A stretch of 64,000 nucleotides of DNA from Gracilariopsis chorda (Eukaryota; Rhodophyta; Florideophyceae; Gracilariales; Gracilariaceae): contig NBIV01000017.1 of the NCBI GenBank assembly GCA_003194525.1, positions 372,001-436,000 on the forward strand. The letters run 5' to 3'. Within the stretch, counting starts at the first letter, position 1; the number at the start of each line of letters is the position of its first letter. The position numbers and the translations under genes were made by a program. Under the pieces are notes generated by a model that was not told where the DNA came from, searched no databases, and worked only from the letters and a program-made list of their open reading frames with translations. Below, in pieces: positions 1 to 11,100 of this stretch.

Positions 1-141
1 ATAAACACTCTTGGTTTTTTGTATTATTTCACGTTCACTTATCAATATTAAAAGGCTATTGAAGTAAAAATAAGGTAAACATTAACACAACTGTATAGTA
101 CTTAAGCATACACTACGGTGTATTACTTGACCTAGTTCATC

Positions 142-1917
142 ATGCCGCCCCTTAACGGAAATTTTACTAGCAACGTAAGATATGCAAATCAGCAACAACG
201 ACAATATCTCGAATTCATTAAGAACATTCATGAAAATAATACCGCAGCAGAGCCTGTTCAAATAATTGAACTTCTGAGAACTGAACACCCCCCACACAAG
301 CTATTTACGTGTACAATTTTAAGTAATGGGCTGCTTATGCGCAAGTTTGCAAAGTTTTTTGAAGATCGCAGATTTGGTTTTGCAGAACATGTAAGCGGTA
401 ATCTCTTGAAAACAATTGCCAAAACTCTTTTTGAGGAGTCTAATCTAGAAAATGCTTTCACTGCTATAGATTTACTCGAATAGAAGCCGGCGCCTGCCCG
501 AACTGCACGAAAACAAGCCCTGAGATATGCTGAAGGTGAAGAAGACACCGAGGATGGGCACCAACGGGAGCTCTCACCTCCAAAAGATGTCATTGAACAA
601 CATCACCAAAGCCAGGCGTGGCGTCCTCAAAACCTCAACATTAAGCCACAGAATAACTTCGGAGACAACAGAGATACGCTAGCGTATTACATTTCGCTTC
701 GCTTCAAACATGACTCTTCGAAGTTTTCCGAAGCTCTTGGTGAGTGCTGGGATGAGTTTCTAAGCAAGTACAAATACGTTCCCTTAGATTCCAAGCTATC
801 CAACCATCAGAAACTTCAGTATTTACACCATCTTTTGCGTGGAAATGCAAAACGGTTTTATGTAAGACATATTGATGGCAGAGTGCGAAGCTTTAGAGAA
901 GCTTCAGCAATCATGGAAAAGGAGTACAATTCGCTCTCTCGTCAGAATCGCATTGCTGCCTACGTTCGTAATTTACGAATTCAGAAATTTGTGTCAGACA
1001 GTTCCTCATTAAGTACCGCTTTGGAGAAAATTCAAGGAGAACTTTCGAAACTTGCCCCGCAAGGCCCCATGCACAGCCGCTCCGAACGCAGTCGCATTGA
1101 GTACTTACAGAACGCTTTAATTGGCCGTTCTTGGGCGCGAGATGCATGCAGCAGAGCCAATGCGGGACCGATTAGCTATCACTAAGTCTATGAACAGTTG
1201 GAAGCCGCAATTCAACTGGATCAGGAGGAGAAAACTGGTCGTATGCGAGATCAAAAGAGTCTGCACTTAGAATCAATCTTCACAAGTGATTTCCAAAACT
1301 CCGACACGATTGAAACCTTTTCTGCTGGCCAGTTTCGATACGCACGCCATCAGCGTTCCTCATACCGGACAAACTTTCGTCAATCCAATAGCAGACGGAA
1401 CGTTCAATGTTGGAATTGTGGTAAATTCGGACATGTTATTGCCGAATGCAGGCAACGCGAGGACCTCACCAACAATGCCGCCAACCTTGTGCAATATTTG
1501 CAACGTAATGGATGCAAGGATGAGAACAAGGCTTTGAAACACGTCCTGTGTGAAATCTGCCAACTTCTCGAAGAGTCCAGTGATTGCGATGATTTCAAAA
1601 GCGCGGAAACATTCTCTGCTTCCAACGGCGAGGCAGATATTAATGCAGACAACGAAAACTCTGATCTTTCCAAACAATGTTTTGCGTCGCATTTTGGAAC
1701 GCAAAGTACCGACCTCTTCCTCTCGAACTGTCTTCAGCATTTTGAACTGGGGATACTAATGAATTCTGGCGTAGTGCTCCTCCCAAGCCGCAGAACAAGA
1801 AAGGACCAGACAATTCCTTCACTGGGTCACCTCGAATCATTCGTCTTTGTACACGAAAGCAAGTACGTTAGAGTTCTCAAACAACTCGTTGGAACCTTAT
1901 TGACATTCACAATGTGA
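142..1917 (+). pseudogene. copia gag region with zinc knuckle (fossil)
   Basis: Gag-like coding remnants run through this stretch. The clearest mark is a CCHC zinc knuckle (CWNCGKFGHVIAEC) encoded near 1408-1450, the nucleic-acid-binding motif of retrotransposon Gag proteins. Broken; described only as part of the copia fossil. Confidence 0.7.
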
Positions 1918-2359
1918 AGACAAGTTCATTCGACAGAAAACGACGCGAATTTCAGGGTGCATGTCCGGAATCTGGCGCACAACAATCTGTACTAGAAAAA
2001 AGACAGGCCCAAGCGTATTATAAACTTGTAAGCATTTTATTAAAGCTGAGGCACTCCAACAAAGCCTCTACAATTGGAGATGGCGTTTTATTCAGCCAAG
2101 GAACTATGCAAGTACGCATTCCGTGACCTGGTAACACTTTCCTTGTACTAGAGATTGACGTATTGACGTTGTTGACGCCTCTGTACCTCTCCTTATTGGT
2201 CTAGAAACTTTGGACCTACACGCTCTTGTAACTTATAACGCGGACAACATGCTAGTCAACAAGAAGCTCAACTGGTCGATACCAATCACGAGGAAATTCG
2301 GTCATATGTACTTAGAATGAGATTAATCTGAGATTCTTTAGACCAAGAGCGAACTCCAA

Positions 2360-3280
2360 AAAATGCATATGCATTTCTACCATCCTAGCGCAAACAAGTT
2401 TTTCAACAACTTTATCTCCCAAGCAAAGCCAGAAAATGCCACGGCTGAGACCAGGAAACTCATTGAGCGTATCTCATATTCATGTGCCATGTGCCAGCGT
2501 TTAACACCCCGGCCATAGTCCTTCCAAGTCTCCATTCCAGGCAAAATACTATTCAACAGTGAAATTACTTTGGATCTTATGTTCTTGGATAAAATGCCAG
2601 TTGTACACGTTGTCGACACAGAAACGCACTTCAGCTCTGCAGTTTTCCTCAAGAGTCAGATCACTGAAGCAATCTGGTACGCATTTCTCGGTTGTTGGGC
2701 AACATTATACACCGGCTATCCAGACAAGATGAGACTGGGTAAAGGCAGATAATTCACATCCGCTGGATGGAAAAACCTGACAAGCATGGCTGGAATCACC
2801 TTACAAATTTCAGGCGTTGAAATTCATAATTCCCTTCGAAATGGTGAACGGTACCATGAACCCTTACGTCGTATGTACCAAAAGATTCGATACAGCGAGC
2901 CCAATGTCCCCATCGCCTTAGCCCTCCGACTTGCTGTCAAGGCTATGAACGATACAATGAACCCCGAAGGACTTGTACCTTCGCCACTCGTATTTGGAGT
3001 TCTTCCCTGCTTCCCGCCTTTTAACACAGAACTTCCAAACCATGACCAGCGAATGAGAGCTCTTCAAATTGCGCGCACTGAGATGGAAACCATCACTTCG
3101 GAACTTAGTTTGCGCCATGCAATCGTCACTCGCATTCCATCTGCCGCATCGACAAGCTTGAAAGTTGGACAAGAAGTTCTAGCTTATCGAGAAGATTTGA
3201 AGCCAATAAAATGGACTGGACCCTATAAAATTGTAAGAATTGATAAGAAAACAAGTCTTTACCAATCGCAATGGTGAAAC
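2360..3280 (+). pseudogene. copia integrase region (fossil)
   Basis: Remnants of the pre-integrase zinc segment (HP...C..CQ pattern near 2375-2500) are followed by an integrase core with VVDTETHFSSAVFL near 2600 and a C-terminal segment near 2800-3280. These are hallmarks of copia-group integrases. Broken. Confidence 0.75.
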
Positions 3281-3559
3281 ACTCCAAAATTCTATTGCGC
3301 AGGTCAACCCTTTTCATCGTGGCGAACTAATGGACAACCTTTATACTTGTCTCCAAACAATACTTTCTAGTGATTTCGAACTCTATGATGTTCAAATCAC
3401 TGAAGTGTTAGGTCTTTCCGATCACCGTCGGAACCTACCAGCATTCAGTGAAGCCAAACTAAAAGAGCTGGCAGGATTAGTATCCTGCGGAACGTGGAAA
3501 GTCAGTAGGCAAGTTGAACTGTCAGAAGACGCCAATATCCTCACTGGCCGCTTTGGGCT

Positions 3560-4714
3560 ATGGTGCAACGCCCCAAAGGGGAGAAACACCAAAAGACGTT
3601 CGGGATCTTTCCTCCGTGGAGGTGAACCCAGTTGGGTAGAGCTCTCCCAGAGGTGTCACGGCGAAGCCGGTTTGTAAGACCAGGGACACCGGTCGCGACT
3701 TGCGCAGGGAGGTGAAGGCGAAGAATCGGTATCCGCGTGAGCGGAGTGTGATCCTCAGTAGAGGTATGTTTCCACGTAAGTGGGGGTGTGTGGACGGATT
3801 CACACACGAGGGCCGCGGATAGCGGGAGCTGCTACCCTAAAAAGGGGAAAAAGGAAGGGCGAAGAGGAGGAAGAGAGGACGATGTGAGTGTGGTGCAATG
3901 CCCCAAAGGGGAAAAACACCGAAAGAAGTTCGGGATCTTCCTCTCACGAGGTGAACCCAGTTGGGTAGAGCCCTCCCAGAGGTGTCACGGCGAAGCCGGT
4001 TTGTAAGACCAGGGACACCGGTCGCGACTCGCGCAGGGAGGTGAAGGCGTAGAATCGGTATCCACGTGAGCGGGGTGTGATCCTCAGTAGAGGTATGTTT
4101 CCACGTAAGTGGGGGTGTGTGAGCGGATGCGCACACGAGGGCCGCGGATAGCGGGAGGTGCTACGCTAAAAAGGGGAAAAATGAAGGGCGAAGAGGAGGA
4201 AGAGAGGGCGAAGTGAGTCGCGAGAGCGACGGGGGCGAACGGTGATGCCGGTAACAATATCCCTATACAGGGCGAAACACCAATGCAATTGGAATAATAT
4301 GACTCCCAGTGATGGGTCCCTTTAGATCTGCAAGGGGGTTAGATGTCCCGTGGTTCACGGCGTTTCCCTCCAAGGAGGAGTAGAGTACGCGCGCAAGCGG
4401 CAACAACTAGAGCCAATTCCCCAGGTTGGGGTCCCTTGTTGGGGAAGGTTTACTGGTGCGACGGCAGTTCGCCGTCGCACTAAGTACTAGCTTCCCAGAA
4501 ATGGGTGTGAAAATAATAAATAATATCAACTAAAATACTCCACATTTCGTGGCAACATCCACTACTGTGGCCAACCGCCAATTGACCCAAAACCGTGTCC
4601 CACGTGTCCATATCCACCATTGTGGGGCGTAGTTCATATACACACTACACAACCGATAATATCGGGAAAGCATTCAAGTACCAAGAATCCCTCCCTGAGG
4701 GCGTTGCACTTCAT
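3560..4714 (+). mobile_element. hairpin-chain inverted-repeat element, copy A (1155 bp)
   Basis: An insertion in the copia fossil. It is flanked by a perfect 5-bp direct repeat GGGCT (3555-3559 and 4715-4719), and copia coding sequence lies on both sides. Its ends are inverted repeats: ATGGTGCAACGCCC at the left and, read inward, ATGAAGTGCAACGCCC at the right. No protein is encoded. Most of its length folds into consecutive short hairpins: CCCC-AAA-GGGG (3571-3581), CCTC-CGTG-GAGG (3611-3622), CGGC-GAA-GCCG (3659-3669), CCGTG-GTT-CACGG (4348-4360), and a 10-bp stem GTGCGACGGC/GCCGTCGCAC near 4455-4480. Many loops are of GNRA type (GTGA, GTAA, GCAA, GAAA). It contains a 330-bp tandem duplication that the second copy lacks. 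By structure it is a non-autonomous inverted-repeat element; I cannot assign a superfamily. Confidence 0.72.
3562..4222 (+). repeat. two tandem 330-bp units inside hairpin element A
   Basis: The unit starting GGTGCAACGCCCCAAAGGGG at 3562 recurs at 3892 with about 90% identity by eye. Subtracting one unit from copy A leaves 825 bp, close to the 811 bp of copy B, so the duplication arose after the two copies separated. Between units the stem CCTC/GAGG is kept while its loop changes from CGTG to TCAC. Confidence 0.85.
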
Positions 4715-4719
4715 GGGCT

Positions 4720-6064
4720 CGCCATCAAAAATCATGAAACTGATGAAGAGATATTCAAAGCCAGATTTGTCGCCCAATGGCATAAAGATCCAGAAAAAGC
4801 TTTTCTAGTGCACAATTCACCTAATCTAAGACAATATTCAACCCGAATTCTCGTTACCATCGCCGCTATTCTTGGATATAGAGTATGGAACACAGATGTT
4901 CGTCAAGCATACTTGCAAACCGCACAGAAGTTCATGCATAAGGTATACCTGAAGCCTCCGTAAGAACGGGAACTTCCAGCACACATGTTTTTGGAACTTC
5001 TCCGCCCTCTTTATGGACGTTTAGACTCTGGGGACTATTGGTACAGAACAATAACAACTCATCTGAAAGAAGACCTAGTAATGACCCCGAAAAACGGAGA
5101 TCTGTCACTGTTTATGAAACTAGAACAGGCAAAGCTCATTGGCTTAACCGGTGTTTACGTAGATGACCTCTTTCAATGCTGAACCGATGAATTCCTGCAA
5201 CAGGCAAAGCTCACCGATCAAAAGTTTGAATCAAAGGACTTAGAAATGGATTCCGCTTTATTCGCGGGCGTCAGAGTACGCAAAACCTATAACGGATTTG
5301 TCCTAAGTCAGGAACATTATGCCAAACGATTGCGAATTTATCCAAAAGATTGCACCTTCTCTGAGTTTCGTTCATTGAGACATAAACTTGCTTGGTTGGC
5401 CCGCACGCGACCATATATTTGCTGTGCTCTGAAAAAGGGTGCTCAAGGTACGGAAAAATCTTTTTCAATAGAAAATGTGAAAAACATCAACAAAGTCAAA
5501 ATGTAAGTTTGAAATATGTCAAAGTTGATGTCAATTTACTTCATGTCAAGGTATATTCTCAGTCCTCATTTGCCAACAATGCAGGAAACTCATCTCAGAT
5601 CAGATTCATCATTCTTCTCGTAGATAAGTTCGATAACTGCAATATTCTTCATTTCTTAAGTCACAAAATCCAGCGCTTTACCAGATCAGTTTTAGGACGA
5701 TATTTATACGGATTTGCAGATGCATTTGATATAGCTTGTGTTATCAAACATGACTTAGAGTCAATAATTGGAAAGAAATTTCCAATCACAATGCGCACTG
5801 ACTCAAAACGTTCATTAGACGTAATAACAAAAAGCTCATCGACATCTGAAATGCGACTAATGATCGACATTTAAGCAGTTTGTGAAGCCTACTCAGATTA
5901 CGAAATTCCTGATGGTAAGTATATCACCTCCAACAGCAACCATGCCAATCGTTTGTTTTTCTAAAGTTGAGAGCTGTGATGCTTTGATTCAAATTTTAAT
6001 TACTTCAAAATTCGTTTTAGATATTGATAAATTAGATGTACGTGATTTTGTGCGAGAATTGTAA
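4720..6064 (+). pseudogene. copia reverse transcriptase and RNase H region (fossil)
   Basis: Copia-type RT remnants: KARFVAQ near 4765, the TDVRQAYLQ block near 4900, and a YVDD catalytic box near 5157. RNase H-like remnants follow to about 6064. This is the RT signature of the Ty1/copia group. Broken. Confidence 0.85.
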
Positions 6065-6140
6065 GCTATACAAAAAGAAAAGGGATTGTCAGGATCAATT
6101 TTCTTTTAACATCCTTTTTAGATGGTGAGGAAGAAGAAGA

Positions 6141-6460
6141 TGTATTTAACCATCTCAGTATGGTTGGGGATGGTGAGAAAGCGTCTCGGCTTCTCACCAT
6201 CCTCGAGGGTGGTGCCATGGCTGCTTACAATGCCGCGTTTTGTGCGAGCATGTTAGGACTCTCATTACTAAGAAAGACGAGTAGCGTCTTTCGCTCTGAG
6301 TATAAAAAGAGAAGATAGAGCTCGGACTTCGCCTCTCGTCTGTTCCCCAACCCGTTTTATCATCATCAACTATACTTCCCCAAGCAAAGAAACCTTCTGT
6401 TTTGGGCCCTCTTTAGCTACCACTACAGGCCGCCCCTTTTTTTTTAAACGTATTATTTCA
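6141..6460 (+). repeat. 3' LTR of the copia fossil
   Basis: It starts TGTATTTAACC directly after a purine tract (GAGGAAGAAGAAGA, 6127-6140) that fits a polypurine tract, and ends in CA at 6459-6460 at the sequence shared with the 5' LTR tail (1-31). It holds a perfect 12-bp stem (6168-6179 with 6191-6202), a 7-bp stem AAAGACG/CGTCTTT (6273-6291) and a TATAAAAAG box near 6300. The ACCATCC strand of the first stem could instead pair with GGGTGGT just downstream, giving two mutually exclusive folds. Confidence 0.75.
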
Positions 6461-6762
6461 CGAGATAACCCTTCGTAACTGTGTATAGGTTAGGATTGCT
6501 AACCGTGTATCATTGCAACTGGACAAGAACGGGTCGATAACCGGCCGGACGTCCTCTTCGTGCAAAGGCGCCGTATCTTACTGCACTTGTGCACACGTGC
6601 GCACCGCTCGCATCGGTTGGCGACGCGCCACCTAGAGATGACCGTCGTCTCCTCCGCTACAGAAGGGGCCCGACATGACCGCAGCAGTGTCCTCCCCTCA
6701 GCGCCCCCTTCACAATCATCCGCGCGCACCATGAAACCCCCTCTTCAACACCTGTACCCACG
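6461..6762. other. upstream region of the PP2C gene
   Basis: A 302-bp stretch between the copia LTR and the phosphatase start codon. Open frames exist here but carry no recognisable domain. It presumably holds the promoter and leader of the PP2C gene. The LTR with its TATAAAAAG lies only about 460 bp upstream on the same strand, so an LTR-derived promoter for the gene is conceivable. Confidence 0.4.
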
Positions 6763-7917
6763 ATGGAACCGCCGTCAATCCACCACCCTCAACTCGGCTC
6801 ACACACCACCCCCGGTACACGCGGACGCGCCGCCAATTACCAGCATGACCGCTTCATCTGTTCCGTCCATCACCAAGCTACCGTGCTGGCCGTCTTCGAC
6901 GGGCACGGCCTTCCGCACAACGGTCACCTCATTTCAGACCATTGCGCACACAACTTTCTCCCTTTGTTACAGCGTCAACGCGCGTGGCAACAACCTAACA
7001 CGACTAGAGAGCAGCCCGACCCTGACATGAACACCGCGCTTTTAGAGGTTACTGCACAGCTTGAAGGTGAGAGTTTGACCGTTTCAGACCGTCATCGACA
7101 GTTTGCTGGCACTACTCTATGCGCTGCTGTCATAAAGGACGGCTTTTTGTACACGGCTAATGTGGGTGATTCTCGCGCTGTGTTGGCCATTCATGGCGCG
7201 CAGCAGACGATGTCATCATCGCCCGCAGCAACTGCTATTCGAGCCACGCAGCTGACGCGTGACCATAATTGCACGGAAGAGGAGGAGAAGGCACGCATCG
7301 AACGCAATGGCGGTTTTGTAGAGCGTGATCGACTGAACGGTGACCTGGATATGAGTCGAACCATCGGTGACCATGAGTTTAAAAAGTACAGAAATCATCC
7401 TCAGTTCAACCGAACAGGACGCCACTTCGGGGCCGAGCTGCTCGTCGCCACGCCGGATATCACCTGCCGCAAACTCAGCGATGACGATGCGTTCGTGGTT
7501 GTCGCCACGGATGGGTTGTGGACAAAGGAGATTCATAATGAGCTTTTGGTAGTGCTTGCGGAGGGCATGTTCAAAAGGGGAAAGAGCGCCACCCAAGTTG
7601 CAAAGGGGCTTTCACAGTTCGCCATGGCCAGTGGCTCCACCGACAACATCACCGTGCTTGTGGCATTGCTCAAACCCATTGCACCGGGCCGCGCATTTTC
7701 GCTGGCGGATCGCAGACTGTTCAGACGCTTTGGAGCGCGTTTCACAGAGGATAACGCGGCGGCGGATGGGGAAAACGGTTTGCGCATGCCGCGTCGCAGG
7801 GCGCGGGTGCGCTCCCTGTTCCACAGACGCACGCTGCGGGAGGAGGACGAACGCACCGTGCACGGCGAGCATCATTTCTCAGAAGAGCTGCAGATGGAGG
7901 ACCCCCCTTCTACATAA
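6763..7917 (+). CDS. PP2C-type Ser/Thr protein phosphatase, 384 aa
   Basis: Metal-dependent (Mg/Mn) phosphoserine/phosphothreonine phosphatase of the PPM/PP2C family. The family motifs appear in order: FDGHG (residues 45-49, metal-binding Asp), AGTTL (115-119), ANVGDSRAVL (132-141), LTRDHN (164-169), MSRTIGD (197-203), VVATDGLW (247-253, metal-binding Asp) and GSTDN (291-295). All metal-ligand aspartates look present, so it should be active. The catalytic domain fills residues 30-305; an Arg-rich, probably disordered tail of about 80 residues follows. No signal peptide or membrane span is evident, so a soluble cytosolic or nuclear enzyme is likely. The start is the first ATG of the frame and leaves only a short N-terminus before the domain. 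There is no intron. Substrate unknown. The helicase gene lies 206 bp downstream on the same strand. Confidence 0.95.
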   Translation: MEPPSIHHPQLGSHTTPGTRGRAANYQHDRFICSVHHQATVLAVFDGHGLPHNGHLISDHCAHNFLPLLQRQRAWQQPNTTREQPDPDMNTALLEVTAQLEGESLTVSDRHRQFAGTTLCAAVIKDGFLYTANVGDSRAVLAIHGAQQTMSSSPAATAIRATQLTRDHNCTEEEEKARIERNGGFVERDRLNGDLDMSRTIGDHEFKKYRNHPQFNRTGRHFGAELLVATPDITCRKLSDDDAFVVVATDGLWTKEIHNELLVVLAEGMFKRGKSATQVAKGLSQFAMASGSTDNITVLVALLKPIAPGRAFSLADRRLFRRFGARFTEDNAAADGENGLRMPRRRARVRSLFHRRTLREEDERTVHGEHHFSEELQMEDPPST

Positions 7918-8123
7918 AACATAAAAACGTATATCCTTATCATAATTACCAACCGTAGAGCGGCGCAATTGCCGCGCGGCTTGAACAATGCCACTTTTCC
8001 CTTTGATCCGCGCCAGTCGCTCTCCGCCGCCAACGTTCGAGCGCAAACGTCCCTCCCCCGACCCCGTCAACCCCCAGGCGCTTCTTTCCCGCGCCTTCAC
8101 AAGCCGCATGGCCGCCCGACACC

Positions 8124-11100
8124 ATGAACGGCGACAGCGACTTCCCGGCCGCATCGGCTCTTCCCTCCCCCTCCCCGTCCTCATCCCCTTCTCGCAAACA
8201 TACTCACCCGCCTAACAACCAGACGTCGCTGCGCGCTTCGCCAAGCGACCAGCGTCACCTCCCCGCTTTCAGTTGTGACAACTTTCCCAACCCTGCTTTA
8301 CTCGTTTATCAGCAATTGCTCACTATGCCCGTTTCAGATGCAGCCCCCGTTCGAAGGCAGCTCTACGGCTCGCTTCAACATTGGTTTAAAGAAGAACCCC
8401 TCCCAGTTGCTCACTGCCAAACTGGCCCTACCACCGCGCTTCGGCCCTCCGCTAAATCCAATGCTGTCAAAAATCAAACCCCTCTCAACTCCACTAGTAC
8501 CACACAACCGAACCCTGTTGATGATGTCCCGCCTGATGCCAATCATCACGATGCATTTCATCCAGATCAACGGCAGAAGCACCGCCGTATTCCTCGGAAT
8601 TCATCACGTCCCACTCCTCCCGCTGCACCCCCAACCCCGGCCAAGGAAGCAGAATCGCCTATCCACCGCACGGTCACGGAAACTCACCGCTCCCTTCAAA
8701 CCTGCACACCAATCGGCATGCAATCGCATCTCCAACCGAAATCGCGCAAACAAGTCGAACAGCAATCTATCCATTCAACGCCCGTCAAGCGCTATACTTA
8801 CTCTATTAACCGTCTCAACAACCTCCGTCACCGCGACAGAGCCTCCTTTCCACATCTAACATCACAACACGCCGCCATTTTGCAGACCATTGAACCACCA
8901 TCATCAACGCCCGCTGAGACTTTTCCCAACTTAACCTTTGCGGACATGCATTTACCACCGTCAATTCTCAACGCATTATCCGCTCTCAGCTTCCACAAAC
9001 CTAGCCCCATTCAGCAATGCGCCGTACCTCGCGGTCGTCTCGGAACCGATATAATCGCCCATGCGAGAAGCGGCACGGGAAAAACTCTTGCCTTCACAAT
9101 CATCGTACTTGAAACTTTGCTCGCTCTAAAGTTCACCGCCAAGGCGATTACATCTGTGCTCATTCTCGTTCCGACTCGAGAACTCGTTGACCAGGTGGCG
9201 GCCGTCTTTCGAGGGCTCACCCGCTTTATGGAAACGAAACCACGAGTCCAGACGCTCAAGGGAGGCAGAGCGGAAAGTATTGATGCACAGGAGCTTTCAC
9301 TTTCGCCAGCCCACATTGTCATTGGTACCCCCGGTCGAGTCATTGCACTTATAAAGAAGAGCATATTGGTAGTGGATCATGTCAACCTGTTTGTAATGGA
9401 TGAAGCGGACCGTCTTGTGGATTCAACGTATCTGCACTCCGTTCCGGAGATATGTGCATTGCTTCCGTCTCGTCGACAGACACTTGCATTTTCCGCCACT
9501 TATGAACCTTGGTTACGAAATGTACTTATGGATGTTATGCGTGACCCGGCCTATTTCAGTTTTCCGAATTCTGAACACCCCAGCGATGAAACGGATATGC
9601 TACGTAGAGCGGTACTTGACCACGTGCATCAGTACAAGGTTGCGGTGGTTGGTGGGATCAATGACAAGTTAAAAGGTGTTTCTGACCTACTCAAGAACAC
9701 CTTGTTCAATCTCTGCATCACATTCATTAACGACAAGAAGTACGTCGCCAAGGTTGTCATGCATTTCAAGACATTTGGTTATCGCACTCAGATCCTGAAT
9801 GCCAGTCTGGAACAATATCAACGAGAACGCGCGATTGCGGATATCCAGAGTGGCAGGGTGCAAATTGTGGTGGCAACCGATCTGCTTGCTCGAGGTGTGG
9901 ATTTTGAAGCATGTGATTTGGTGATTCAGCTTGATGTACCGCAGAATCCAGCTACCTACCTTCATCGCGTAGGTCGAGCCGGCCGATATGGGAAAGGCGG
10001 TTCTTCGTTTCTTTTCTACAATCTAAGAAGTGACTGTATTCAAGTTAGGGCGCTGGAGACAAGCTTGGGGTCGCCTATTCTCGAGTACCATCGCGATACT
10101 GATTTAAATTCGACCAAGGGTAATCAGCGTTTGGAGGTCCGAGCTTCGGGAAACAGCGGTTCCGTCCTTCACTCAGATCCCTCTGGCGAAGTTTTGAATA
10201 AGACACAAAGGACCAGCTGGAATCCGAGAAAACAAGCAAAAGGTCGAGAAGGAGAACCAGTCAATCGCAGTTTGACAACCCCGGTTCAAGGATTGGCAGT
10301 AAATTGGAAGAAGCCTGCCGGTGATAATACTGCAACTGATGCCGCTGGTGAAGCTGTGGTTGGCGATGAGCCCCGGAATGATTCTCCTTCGCTTCGTCCT
10401 TCGAGCGTCATAGAACGCGAGAGTCAACGAGGGGAAACCAAAGGAAGAGGTGGAAATGGTCAAGATACTTACGGCGACGGACATGGGGGTCCACCATACA
10501 AATCCGGAACACTCGATTCACGCTCTGTAGGGCGCGGCTCGACTTACGACCCATTGGGTATGAAGTCGATTCCACCACACAAGTCGCCATTGAAGAAGCG
10601 GAGAAGTTTACCGCGCAGAGGTGCCGGCCGCGGCGGACGCAATGGGGCTAGTCTTGCCGGCGTCATGAGAGATCCCAGACTACTTGGACGACATTCTTCT
10701 GCTGCTCAGACCGCGAATGGTGATGTAGAAAGATTACAACACGCAAACATTTGGAACAGAGATGCTGGACAACTTTGCCGGCGTTTCTCGGACCCGCAGT
10801 GCATGAACAACATGGACGCAACTCAACATCCAACAGCGCCCAACTCAGGTGGTGATCTTGGATCAGGAGGCGAGAAATCATCGGTTCAGAACCCTGAAGG
10901 TGGGGGAGGCCTTATAACGCCACGAACGACGACTCCTGCTGTTCGCCGCTCAACGGCATTAATAACGGACAGTAGCGCACCACGCCGGGCGGCCGTTTCA
11001 GTTAGCGGTAACGATTCTGGAGTGGAGAAGGGACAGTCGCAAACAGCGCCGCACGCAGTACAACCGGTACAAGGTGCTGATCAGCAACATGCAGCAGGGG

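Larger units (their letters stand above)
1..6460 (+). mobile_element. Ty1/copia LTR retrotransposon fossil, 5' end cut by window
   Basis: Parts read in copia order on the + strand: gag with a zinc knuckle, protease-like stretch, integrase, reverse transcriptase with a YVDD box, RNase H, then a 3' LTR. The last 31 bp of the 5' LTR open the window: the same GTATTATTTCA end recurs at 6450-6460. The element is clearly broken, with many lesions, and a separate 1.16-kb element lies inside it between integrase and RT. Family placement rests on domain order (integrase before RT). Age: old, judged from degeneration only, because the 5' LTR is not in view for comparison. Confidence 0.88.

Noticed and set aside
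3650-3700. Cloverleaf-like fold GGTGTC...GACACC with inner hairpins, a possible tRNA
   Set aside because: No D-loop or T-loop consensus and no anticodon arm of the right size. It is better explained as part of the hairpin chain.
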